Positions 1 to 5,796 of a stretch of 8,042 nucleotides of DNA are shown here, piece by piece. The DNA is taken from positions 1 through 8,042 of the forward strand of contig JAANWY010000026.1 of the NCBI GenBank assembly GCA_018263655.1, in the 5' to 3' direction. The DNA is from Anaerolineales bacterium (GTDB lineage Bacteria > Chloroflexota > Anaerolineae > Epilineales > JAANWY01). The notes under the pieces are model-generated. The model worked only from the letters and a program-made list of their open reading frames with translations, was not told the DNA's origin and did no database searches. Position numbers and translations under genes: made by a program. How positions within the stretch are numbered: position 1 is the stretch's first letter; each line of letters begins with the position of its first letter.

Positions 1-66
1 TTTCTCAAACTCAGACCGAACTAATCGAAACAAACCGCTTGCCGATAGGTGTTTCCGTATCTTCAT
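1..66 (-). CDS. N-terminal fragment of a probable transposase (runs off the left edge)
   Basis: An ATG at 66 opens a frame that stays open for all 22 codons to the window edge. A good Shine-Dalgarno (GGAGG at 76-80) lies 9 nt upstream of it. The peptide begins MKIRKHLSASGLFRLV and continues RSEFEK. It resembles from memory the start of DDE transposases related to IS4/ISNCY, which open with a short basic, helical segment before a phrase on 'interpreting' DNA as a domain. No catalytic residue is visible, because the DDE core would lie beyond the edge. Its position inside a broken gene and its AT-rich context support a mobile-element origin. The identification rests on 22 residues and context only, so a different short gene cannot be excluded. 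Confidence 0.4.
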   Translation of the reverse strand, partial: MKIRKHLSASGLFRLVRSEFEK

Positions 67-210
67 GCTACAATTCCTCCGGGAAACGCAGAAAGCTGGC
101 TATTCTCACCAATGTCGAGTCCCTTGCGGCCTAATTGTAAGCCCAATGTTTACGAAAACCAAAATGCGAAACCCCCTATTTACCCCCATTTTCAGCCATA
201 GCGGGAATTG
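1..210 (-). mobile_element. One end of a probable insertion sequence interrupting the epimerase gene
   Basis: This stretch is clearly more AT-rich than the coding DNA to its right. It starts exactly where the epimerase reading frame stops resembling its family, around 208-213. It holds about 140 bp without a recognisable gene, then a Shine-Dalgarno and the start of a minus-strand ORF reading off the left edge. This is what the transposase-proximal end of an IS inserted into a gene would look like. The other end, the terminal inverted repeats and the target-site duplication are outside the window, so neither the family nor the exact junction can be set. A chromosomal rearrangement junction is the alternative. 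Confidence 0.45.
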
Positions 211-651
211 CTGGGCCAACCACTTCGTGCGATCGTACTCGCTGAGGTGCGGGCCGTCGTAGCGGTAAGACTCGTCCATCAGCTTGCCATTCGTGTCGGA
301 GAAGACGGCCAGCGTGCTGGTGTAGACCCCTTTCGGGATGCCGAGTTCGCCCATCAGTTCCAGCACGTTGCGCGTACCCTCCACGTTGACGCGGTAGGCC
401 GGGCGCTTGTCCGCCACGCCGACCTTGTACCAGCCGGCGATATGGTAGACGCCATCCACACCCGACATCGACGCACGCATGCTGTCCTTGACGGTAACGT
501 CACCTTCGGCCAGGGTGACGCCCATGTCGGCCAGGTGGCCGGCGCGGCTCGGGTCGCGAACCAGGGCCACGATCTCGTGGCCGGCGTCGATCAACTGCTG
601 CGCCACGTACCCACCGATGAATCCGGTCGCGCCGGTGATGAAATACTTCAT
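209..651 (-). pseudogene. NAD(P)-dependent epimerase/dehydratase (SDR family), 3'-truncated
   Basis: This is an extended short-chain dehydrogenase/reductase resembling dihydroflavonol-4-reductase-type epimerases. The Rossmann glycine motif GATGFIGG is at residues 7-14. AGDV-type substrate-loop sequence appears as EGDV at 49-52. The catalytic Tyr-x-x-x-Lys is present as Y139-DRT-K143. Family members continue for roughly another 180 residues carrying the substrate-binding half. Here homology ends just after WLA (residues 144-146), and the frame then runs through unrelated AT-rich sequence to a stop near 106. The 146 recognisable residues keep the cofactor-binding half but lack the C-terminal substrate domain, so a working enzyme is unlikely. 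The ATG at 651 follows a purine-rich AAGG/GAGG stretch. It lies 33 nt after the DUF4058 stop and may be co-transcribed with it. The specific substrate is unknown. Confidence 0.8.
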
Positions 652-684
652 CCTCGCCTTCCCTTCCTGGAACTCGATAAGAGG

Positions 685-1461
685 TCACTCCTCGATTTCA
701 GTACTCAACAACTGCCTCATCCACGCCTGTTCTCCAACCGAGAAGGCCGGCGGAGGGGGGTCTTGTTGGTAGTCAATAGATAGCTGGTAGTAGGCTTCGT
801 CATAGACGGTTGTCAGCGCGGCTGACAAGTCTAGCACGACATCTTTGTCTGGAGGACGAAGCGGCACCGGTAGGCTTGGTAGAGCGTCCGATAGCTCAAT
901 CGGCCAGACCTCCATCGTACTCGCGGCAGCTCGGGTGAGTATCACCACATAAGGCACATCGGGAATGCGCGAGTATTCCCAGACGCGACTCCCCCTGCGC
1001 ACCAGGTCGATTTCAAGGAGATGAACGTCTGAATTTCGGATCCGCTCACGTTTTTGGCGATATCGACTCAGGTTCGGTTCGCGCTTGTTGACGGGGGATA
1101 TAATTTCGATGCTCGTTACCAACTCGTTTTCGGCCACATCCCGGATTTCCACGCTGACCAAGCGTACTTGTGGTACCGGAATAGTCAACGGAGCCGTGGC
1201 GGCAGCGGGTTCTGCCACCATGACACCGCCCACAGCTTCGGGGGTTGGTTCCGCCTCGACGATTTCGACGTCCGGGTACATGACGCCGACTTCGGCTTCG
1301 AACGATTCGTCCTCGATGACCGAAATCTCCAATCGAGCAACGTATTTGGGCTGAATCTGTGGCGCTAGCAGTTGTCTGATCTTGTGCGCCAAGGCAGTGT
1401 GAACATCAGGCCACAGATAGCCCTCTAAGTAAGGGTCCATTCCCGGAAAAGGCGAGGGCAT
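685..1461 (-). CDS. DUF4058 family protein
   Basis: This 258-residue protein of unknown function opens with the family signature MPSPFPGMDPYLE. It also shows the usual later blocks: WPDVH at 17-21, a central IEIISPVNK at 118-126, LLEIDL at 148-153, VWPI at 185-188, and a proline-rich LPSLPVPLRPPD at 194-205. Length is normal for the family. The order of P63-D64, E119, K126, E150 and D152 in alternating strand-like segments recalls PD-(D/E)xK nuclease-like folds such as Uma2/DUF820; that comparison is my inference. There is no signal peptide or membrane segment. The ATG at 1461 has a strong Shine-Dalgarno, AAAGGAG at 1468-1474, with 6 nt spacing. The gene looks lower in GC than its neighbours and contains only one GCCGGC palindrome, near its 3' end, hinting at a different origin. 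Function cannot be assigned. Confidence 0.85.
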   Translation of the reverse strand: MPSPFPGMDPYLEGYLWPDVHTALAHKIRQLLAPQIQPKYVARLEISVIEDESFEAEVGVMYPDVEIVEAEPTPEAVGGVMVAEPAAATAPLTIPVPQVRLVSVEIRDVAENELVTSIEIISPVNKREPNLSRYRQKRERIRNSDVHLLEIDLVRRGSRVWEYSRIPDVPYVVILTRAAASTMEVWPIELSDALPSLPVPLRPPDKDVVLDLSAALTTVYDEAYYQLSIDYQQDPPPPAFSVGEQAWMRQLLSTEIEE

Positions 1462-1490
1462 TGGTATCTCCTTTCGTTACCAGCATGACA

Positions 1491-1520
1491 TTCATACGCA
1501 CGGTCGCGTTCTGCTGTCAA
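1491..1520 (-). promoter_or_regulatory. Candidate proximal promoter of the DUF4058 gene
   Basis: On the minus strand a consensus TTGACA (1515-1520) is followed after 18 nt by TATGAA (1491-1496), a weaker -10. Transcription would start near 1484, giving a leader of about 23 nt that contains the Shine-Dalgarno. The -35 is perfect, but the -10 and spacing are not. Confidence 0.4.
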
Positions 1521-1617
1521 GCAATAATCATTAGTTGAGGCTGTTGGAAGGGGGTACACAATAACTGAACAGTCAACATTGGCCTCCTGCGGCTGCTGCG
1601 TCGAACAATCTCCCGCG

Positions 1618-1646
1618 ATTATACCCCAAACTGGCCGTTGCCACAA
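1618..1646 (-). promoter_or_regulatory. Candidate distal promoter of the DUF4058 gene
   Basis: On the minus strand a perfect TATAAT (1618-1623) is preceded, at exactly 17 nt, by TTGTGG (1641-1646), a half-consensus -35. Transcription would begin near 1611, giving a leader of about 150 nt. It lies back to back with the plus-strand promoter at 1665-1693, so the two could compete for polymerase. No ligand-binding leader structure was recognised in the stretch between. Confidence 0.45.
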
Positions 1647-1664
1647 TCTCACGTCCGATTCATT

Positions 1665-1693
1665 TTGATAGCTGGCCAGCCATGTGCTACAAT
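1665..1693 (+). promoter_or_regulatory. Sigma-70-type promoter of the SelW-like/arginase operon
   Basis: TTGATA (1665-1670, 5 of 6 consensus) and TACAAT (1688-1693, 5 of 6) are separated by exactly 17 nt, with a TG-n extended -10 at 1685-1687. Transcription would start near 1700, about 47 nt before the ATG of the small gene. It is the best promoter-like sequence in the window and faces the two-gene operon. Confidence 0.65.
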
Positions 1694-1733
1694 AAGTACC
1701 TTCACAAACCCAATGACCATTCATGGCAGAATG

Positions 1734-1739
1734 AGGAGG
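1734..1739 (+). promoter_or_regulatory. Shine-Dalgarno of the SelW-like gene
   Basis: A full-length AGGAGG lies 7 nt before the ATG at 1747. This near-ideal site fixes the start codon. It also argues that the short frame interrupted by TGA at 1786-1788 is really translated. Confidence 0.8.
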
Positions 1740-1746
1740 CATCTCT

Positions 1747-2007
1747 ATGCAACAATACAAGGTCAGCATTGAATACTGCGTACCCTGAAACTACACACCC
1801 AAAGCCGTCAGTCTGACGGAAGAACTGTTGGAAGACTTTCAGTCAGTGATCGCGTCCCTGGCCCTCATCCCCTCCGATGGAGGGAGGTTCGAGGTGAAGG
1901 TTGGAGACCGCCTTATCTACAGCAAGAAGCAAACGGGCCGGCACGCCGAACCCGGCGAAGTTCACGGCCTCTTCCGAGAAGCCACCAGCGCCCAGCCGGA
2001 CTCGTAG
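1747..2007 (+). CDS. SelW-like (Rdx family) protein, probable selenoprotein with in-frame UGA (Sec14)
   Basis: Read with TGA 1786-1788 as selenocysteine, this gives 86 residues ending at TAG 2005-2007, the normal size for the Rdx (SelW/SelT/SelH-like) thioredoxin-fold family. The first strand VSIEYC leads straight into the redox motif Cys11-Val-Pro-Sec14. A helix follows (KAVSLTEELLEDF), then the family's C-terminal blocks: IPSDGGRFEV at 41-50, LIYSKKQTGRHAEPGEV at 56-72. Related proteins I recall have CVPC here, so the UGA stands exactly at the second redox cysteine. A hairpin at 1805-1819 is placed like a bacterial SECIS. Rdx proteins are thought to act in thiol redox reactions; the substrate is unknown. 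A strong promoter and Shine-Dalgarno precede the gene, and arginase follows after 12 nt. The alternative is a cysteine gene killed by TGC/TGT to TGA mutation, but 72 further intact codons and the hairpin make that less likely. No selA, selB, selC or selD gene is visible here. Confidence 0.75.
1786..1788 (+). other. In-frame UGA, proposed selenocysteine codon
   Basis: This is codon 14 of the SelW-like frame, three residues after Cys11, forming CxxU. Standard gene callers would stop here and miss the gene. Without recoding, the product would be a 13-residue peptide. Confidence 0.7.
1805..1819 (+). promoter_or_regulatory. SECIS-like hairpin downstream of the UGA
   Basis: CCGTCA (1805-1810) pairs perfectly with TGACGG (1814-1819), giving a 6-bp stem with a GUC loop, or 5 bp with an AGUCU loop. 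The stem begins 16 nt and the loop G about 22 nt after the UGA. As I recall, bacterial SECIS elements have a short apical stem about 16-37 nt downstream of UGA with G and U in the loop. The E. coli fdhF loop is AGGUCU, so AGUCU is a close likeness. The hairpin lies within codons 20-24 and so is also coding. Binding by SelB is inferred, not shown. Confidence 0.55.
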
Positions 2008-2019
2008 GCAACTCTGACC

Positions 2020-2934
2020 GTGCCGTCTTCTCCCCGCACCGTCCGCATCATCGGCGTGCCCATGGACCTGGGCCAGCAGCGGCGCGGCGTGGACATGGGG
2101 CCCAGCGCGCTGCGCTACGCCGGCCTGGGTCAGCGGCTGCGGTCCCTCGGCCACACCGTCATCGACGGCGGCAATCTCGACGTTCCGCTGCCCGAAAACG
2201 AGCCAGCGGACGACACTGAATCGGTCAACGCGCGCCACCTCCAAAGCATCGCCGGCGTGTGCGGGGACGTGCACGAGCATACGCTGAAATGCCTGGAGAT
2301 GGACGAAAGCCCCATCTTCCTCGGCGGCGATCACTCCATCAGCATCGGGACGGTGTCAGCCGTGGCGGCGCACGACGAACACGTGGGCCTCATCTGGGTG
2401 GACGCCCATGCTGACTACAACACGCCGGAGACAACGCCTTCGGGGAATGTGCACGGCATGTCGCTGGCAGCACTGTTGGGGCACGGGCCGGCGCAGCTCA
2501 CAGAGATTGGGCACGCCGGCGCCAAGCTTAAGGCCTCCAACGTGGTGATTATCGGAGCCCGCGATCTGGACCCGGAGGAGCGAATCGCCCTGCGTGATTC
2601 AGGCATCCACGTCGTCACCATGCACGAGATCGATGAGATGGGGATGGCGGCCGCCACGCGTCACGCGTTGGGCCATCTCAACCACCTCAACCAACTGCAC
2701 GTCAGCCTGGACATGGACGCCCTGGACCCGGACGAGGCGCCGGGCGTGGGTACTCCCGTGGCCGGCGGCCTGACGTACCGCGAGGCGCACCTGCTCATGG
2801 AGATCCTGGCCGAGTCGGGCAAGGTCGCCTCCCTCGACATCGTGGAAGTCAACACCATTCTCGACGACCGCAATCGCACCGCCGAGCTCGGTGTTGAGCT
2901 AGCCGCTTCTCTGTTTGGCCAACGAATCCTGTAG
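2020..2934 (+). CDS. rocF: Arginase
   Basis: Arginase hydrolyses L-arginine to L-ornithine and urea with a binuclear manganese centre, in the cytoplasm. The 304 residues match the family length. All metal-ligand blocks are present in order: GGDHS (102-106, ligand His105), DAHAD (128-132) and SLDMDALDP (229-237, ligands Asp231 and Asp233). SGNVHG at 141-146 is the arginase substrate-binding segment and favours arginase over agmatinase. E276 in DIVEVN and the following DDRNRTA are the usual C-terminal block. The start is a GTG at 2020, chosen because the family sequence RTVRIIGVPMDLG begins a few residues later. It has no convincing Shine-Dalgarno and lies 12 nt after the stop of the SelW-like gene, so translational coupling is likely. 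It converges with the lysine operon, leaving 19 nt between stops and no visible terminator hairpin there. Confidence 0.95.
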   Translation: MPSSPRTVRIIGVPMDLGQQRRGVDMGPSALRYAGLGQRLRSLGHTVIDGGNLDVPLPENEPADDTESVNARHLQSIAGVCGDVHEHTLKCLEMDESPIFLGGDHSISIGTVSAVAAHDEHVGLIWVDAHADYNTPETTPSGNVHGMSLAALLGHGPAQLTEIGHAGAKLKASNVVIIGARDLDPEERIALRDSGIHVVTMHEIDEMGMAAATRHALGHLNHLNQLHVSLDMDALDPDEAPGVGTPVAGGLTYREAHLLMEILAESGKVASLDIVEVNTILDDRNRTAELGVELAASLFGQRIL

Positions 2935-2953
2935 AGACTACCGAATAGCTAGT

Positions 2954-3970
2954 TCACGCCTGCAATCGCTGCACGATTTCTCCGGTCATTCCCTCGGTGC
3001 TCGTTGTGTCCGCGCCCGGCGCGGCGATGTCGGGTGTACGTAAGCCGGCCTCCAACGTCGCTCCGATCGCCCTTTCGACCGCGTCCGCTTCAGCCGGCCG
3101 GCCCCACACATGCCGCAGTAGAAGCGCGCCGCTGAGGATGGCGGCAATGGGGTTGGCGATGCCCTGGCCGGCGATGTCCGGTGCAGCACCGTGTACGGGC
3201 TCGGCCACAGCGACGCCATCGCCCCAATTCAGTGACGGTGCCATACCCAGTCCACCGCCCCAGGCGGCAGCCGCGTCCGATAGGATGTCGCCGAACAGAT
3301 TGGTGGTGACGACCACATCGAATCGCGTTGGGTCCCGGATGAGCCACAGCGCGGCCGTGTCCACCAACAGCTCATCCACCTCGACCTCGGGATAGTGCGT
3401 GGCTACATCCCGAACGGTATCACGAAACAGGCCATCGGTCAGAGGGAGAATGTTGGCCTTGTGCACGATGGTGACGCGCCGCCGGCCACGCGACCGCGCC
3501 AACTCGAACGCCGTCCGGGCCACGCGCTCCGATGCTGCCCGCGTGATCACCCGCTCTGCTATGGCAGTGTCGTCTCCCTCCAGGCGTTCCCGGCCGGCGT
3601 ACAACCCTTCGGTGTTCTCGCGTACGATGATTAGATCAACGCCTGGTCGGCTACTGGCCAGCGGCCAGGAGCGGACAGGCCGCACGTTGGCATGCAGGTT
3701 CAGCGCCTGGCGCATGGTGACGATGGCGCTTCGATAACCTTCGACCTTGCGAGCCGGCGACGCCACCGCGCCGAACAGCGCCGCACCACACTCGCGAATC
3801 GCCTCCAGCGTCTCGTCGGGGACCGAGGTGCCGCGTTTCTGAAAGCAGGCCCAGCCGGCCTCTGCTGGCACCACCTCCAAATCGGGCATCACAGCTCGCA
3901 ACACCTGAACAGCAGCCGGAATCACCTCTCGCCCGATCCCGTCGCCTTCCATCACACATAGCTTGGGCAT
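2954..3970 (-). CDS. hicdh: Homoisocitrate dehydrogenase (beta-decarboxylating dehydrogenase family)
   Basis: This 338-residue enzyme should oxidatively decarboxylate homoisocitrate to 2-oxoadipate with NAD+ in alpha-aminoadipate lysine synthesis. Family marks are GDGIG at 9-13, the substrate-specificity region SPARKVEGY at 71-79, VRENTEGLY at 116-124 with the catalytic Tyr124, Lys171 in VHKANIL, Asp204, Asp228 and Asp232 as metal ligands, and EPVHGAAPDIAGQGIANP (257-274) for NAD binding. The specificity region and ENTEGLY resemble Thermus homoisocitrate dehydrogenase more than LeuB. The start is the ATG at 3970, because MPKLCVMEGDGIG is the natural N-terminus. The open frame extends upstream to 4084, but that part overlaps the upstream gene and is unlike the family. 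Only 1 nt separates this ATG from the preceding stop, so the two are tightly coupled. Isocitrate or tartrate dehydrogenase activity is possible but less likely in this operon. Confidence 0.9.
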   Translation of the reverse strand: MPKLCVMEGDGIGREVIPAAVQVLRAVMPDLEVVPAEAGWACFQKRGTSVPDETLEAIRECGAALFGAVASPARKVEGYRSAIVTMRQALNLHANVRPVRSWPLASSRPGVDLIIVRENTEGLYAGRERLEGDDTAIAERVITRAASERVARTAFELARSRGRRRVTIVHKANILPLTDGLFRDTVRDVATHYPEVEVDELLVDTAALWLIRDPTRFDVVVTTNLFGDILSDAAAAWGGGLGMAPSLNWGDGVAVAEPVHGAAPDIAGQGIANPIAAILSGALLLRHVWGRPAEADAVERAIGATLEAGLRTPDIAAPGADTTSTEGMTGEIVQRLQA

Positions 3971-3971
3971 C

Positions 3972-4466
3972 TCAGGCCTCGCGCGGAAAGTGCCCGTGCT
4001 CCCGCACGTAGTTGACAATGCCGCCGGCCTGGACAATAGTGGCGGCGAAGGCCGGCAGCGGCGGCAGCGCATACTCGCCGTCATTAGTAATCAGCCGGCC
4101 AGCCTCCAAATCCAGCACCACCTCTTCCCCATCCTCGACGGCCTGTGAAATCTTCTCCGACACAAAAAGCGGAATACCCAGGTTCACCGCATTTCGGAAA
4201 AAGATGCGGGCGAAACTCGGGGCGATGATGGCGCCGATGCCGCGACGCTTTAGCGCCTCCGGGGCGTACTCGCGGGACGAGCCGCAGCCGAAGTTGGGGC
4301 CAGCTACGATCACGTCGCCGGGTTCGGCCTCCCGCGCAAACGCCGGCCGTGCCTCAACGAAGGCGAACTGCCCCACATCCTCATCGGGCCGCATGTACGG
4401 GGCATAGCGACCCGGCACAATTTGATCCGTATCTACGTCGGCGCCAAATTTCCAAACACGAGCCAT
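3972..4466 (-). CDS. lysU: Homoaconitase small subunit (LysU type)
   Basis: This is the swivel-domain small subunit of the aconitase-type hydratase that turns homocitrate into homoisocitrate via homoaconitate. The 164 residues match LysU/LeuD length. They begin MARVWKFGADVDTDQIVPGRYAPYM. The loop GRYAPYM (19-25) corresponds to GKYAPFM of Thermus LysU, whereas leucine-pathway subunits usually have a YLRT-like loop, so the lysine pathway is favoured. NFGCGSSREYAPEAL (58-72) and IIAPSFARIFFRNAVNLG (80-97) are the conserved active-site blocks. The ATG at 4466 has GGAGG at 4476-4480 with 9 nt spacing. This start cassette is duplicated 90 bp upstream (4546-4571). The partner large subunit gene ends at 4558, leaving an unusual 91-nt gap in an otherwise tightly packed operon. 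Confidence 0.92.
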   Translation of the reverse strand: MARVWKFGADVDTDQIVPGRYAPYMRPDEDVGQFAFVEARPAFAREAEPGDVIVAGPNFGCGSSREYAPEALKRRGIGAIIAPSFARIFFRNAVNLGIPLFVSEKISQAVEDGEEVVLDLEAGRLITNDGEYALPPLPAFAATIVQAGGIVNYVREHGHFPREA

Positions 4467-4481
4467 GCTACATTACCTCCC
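4456..4481 (-). repeat. Direct repeat copy 1: lysU ribosome-binding site and start
   Basis: This 26-nt segment matches 4546-4571 at 25 positions; the only mismatch is 4467 (G) against 4557 (T). On the coding strand it contains the Shine-Dalgarno GGGAGGT, the ATG of lysU and the codons for Ala, Arg and the start of Val. The copies are exactly 90 bp, or 30 codons, apart. Confidence 0.9.
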
Positions 4482-4556
4482 GAACCAAGTGTATCCAATA
4501 ACAACCATCGGGGCGCGGTCGGAGACCGGCCCGAGCAGCGGTTGGACACGAGCCAT
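4473..4556 (-). CDS. Possible 27-residue leader ORF before lysU
   Basis: The upstream copy of the duplicated start cassette has its own Shine-Dalgarno (GGAGG at 4566-4570) and an ATG at 4556, directly after the lysT stop TAG (4558-4560). It opens a frame of 27 codons, beginning MARVQPLLGPVSDRAPMVV, that ends at a TAA formed within the lysU Shine-Dalgarno (4473-4475). It shares only the first four residues with LysU, and its frame is the same as that of lysU. It may be translated and feed ribosomes to lysU by coupling. I see no run of lysine or other amino-acid codons typical of attenuator peptides. It may equally be a by-product of the duplication with no function. Confidence 0.3.
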   Translation of the reverse strand: MARVQPLLGPVSDRAPMVVIGYTWFGR

Positions 4557-4571
4557 TCTACATTACCTCCC
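4546..4571 (-). repeat. Direct repeat copy 2: duplicated Shine-Dalgarno/ATG at the end of lysT
   Basis: Second copy of the 26-nt cassette. It encodes the last codons of lysT (Arg-Glu-Val-Met-stop) together with the Shine-Dalgarno, ATG and first codons of the mini-ORF. The likely ancestral state is lysT and lysU abutting at a single copy, with a 90-bp insertion or duplication splitting the junction. Confidence 0.9.
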
Positions 4572-5796
4572 TGGGATCGGTAATCACGCTGGTGAGGGCC
4601 GTCGCGGCTGCCACCCGGGGCGATGCCAGGTAAATGTGCGAGCGGGGAGACCCCATGCGCCCCCGGAAGTTGCGGTTTCCGGTGGACAGACACACTTCAC
4701 CATCCCCCAGCGTGCCCATGTGCCGGCCCATGCACGGCCCGCAGCCCGGTGTGGTCATAATCGCCCCGGCCTCCACCAGCGTCGAAACCGTGCCGTCGGC
4801 CAGGGCGTGCTGAAACTCGTTGCGGGAGGCCGGCGTTACCAACAGGCGCACTCCCGAGGTCACCCGACGTCCGCGCAGCGTCTGGGCGGCCGCGTGCATG
4901 TCCTCATGACGCCCGTTGGTGCACGTCCCGATGAACACCACGTCCACATGCGTGCCGGCCACCTCACTCAGATCGACCACGTGATCGACGGCGTGAGGCT
5001 GCGCAACCTGCGGCTCCAATTCTTCGATGTCGATGCTCACCTCGCGAGCCACCTCGGCGGTGAGGTCAACGTAGAGCCACGCGGGAACTTCGAAGTGTTC
5101 GGCCACCTCGCCGGAGGGCGGGACGATGCCGGCCTTGGCTCCCAGCTCGACGGCCATGGTGCACAGCGTCTGCCGGCCGGCCAGGCTCAGCCATTCTAGA
5201 CCGTGGTACTCCACGGCGCAGTACGTGGCGCCCGAGATCGTCAGTTAGCGCCCAACCTTCAGCGCCAGATCCTTAGCATCCACGCCCGGTTGGAAACGCC
5301 CCGTCACGTTGATGCGGATTGTTTCTGGGACCCGCAGCCAAGTTTGTCCCGTAGCAAGGGCCAGAGCGACGTCTGTGGAGCCCATGCCGGTCCCGAAAGC
5401 GCCCACCGCGCCATAGCCGGTGGCGTGGGAATCGGAGCCGACGATGGTGAGGCCGGGGCGCGCTAACTGCTCCTCCACGAGAACCTGGTGGCTGATCCCG
5501 TGCCCCACATCGAACAACTGACTGATCCCCTGCTCGGCGGCGAAGCGGCGCACGATGTTCTGTCCATTGGCTGTCGCCAGGTTGGAGGCCGGCGCCACGT
5601 GGTCAATGACCAGGGCCACTTGCTCGGGGTTGTGGACGCGGTCGATGCCCAGATCTTCCTGCATGATGTTGACGATGCTCGGTGTCAGAGAATCGTGGGC
5701 CATGACTAAATCCAGTTCCACGATGATGAGCTCGCCCGGCGTGACGGGCCGGCCGGCGGCATGCGACAAAATCTGTTCAGCTAGTGTTTGAGCCAT
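4558..5796 (-). pseudogene. lysT: Homoaconitase large subunit (LysT type) with in-frame TAA at codon 184
   Basis: Read through one stop, this frame is 412 codons, close to the LysT/LeuC length of about 418. The N-terminal part has SDSHATGYGAVGAFGTGMG (121-139). The C-terminal part has the three 4Fe-4S cysteines: Cys292 in FIGTCTNGR, and Cys352 and Cys355 in TPGCGPCMG, followed by NRNFRGRMG. With LysU it would form homoaconitase. The TAA at 5245-5247 falls in LKVGR-stop-LTISGATY. Homologues appear to have leucine there, so one base change from TTA would suffice. Both halves are in the same frame with no lost sequence and no other lesion. A truncated 183-residue product would lack all cluster ligands. 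The only nearby restart, a GTG at 5214, has no Shine-Dalgarno. The ATG at 5796 follows GGGGAGG, 9 nt away, and overlaps the end of the homocitrate synthase gene by 20 nt. A recent mutation or a consensus error are the two explanations. Confidence 0.88.

Noticed and set aside
1555..1580. Operator-like dyad ACTG-AA-CAGT
   Set aside because: Only four paired bases, easily due to chance; no regulator is indicated.
1425..1769. Minus-strand 114-codon ORF across the divergent promoter region
   Set aside because: It overlaps the well-supported starts and Shine-Dalgarno sites of both DUF4058 and the SelW-like gene, and the translation has no recognisable family character.
1843..2334. Minus-strand 163-codon ORF opposite the SelW-like gene and arginase
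   Set aside because: It is antisense to conserved arginase and Rdx motifs; long antisense frames are expected in GC-rich genes.
2935..2953. Bidirectional terminator between arginase and homoisocitrate dehydrogenase
   Set aside because: Only 19 nt separate the stops, and no stem or T-run is visible.
3971..4084. N-terminal extension of homoisocitrate dehydrogenase
   Set aside because: The extra 38 residues are low-complexity, overlap lysU in another frame and precede the normal family start MPKLCVMEGDGIG.
4558..5214. Second half of homoaconitase as an independent gene starting at GTG 5214
   Set aside because: The start lies inside a conserved LysT block (AVEYHG), has no Shine-Dalgarno, and the upstream half is in the same frame.
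2954..5796. Leucine biosynthesis genes leuB, leuC and leuD
   Set aside because: Loop and specificity residues, the homocitrate synthase and adjacent lysK favour the lysine pathway.
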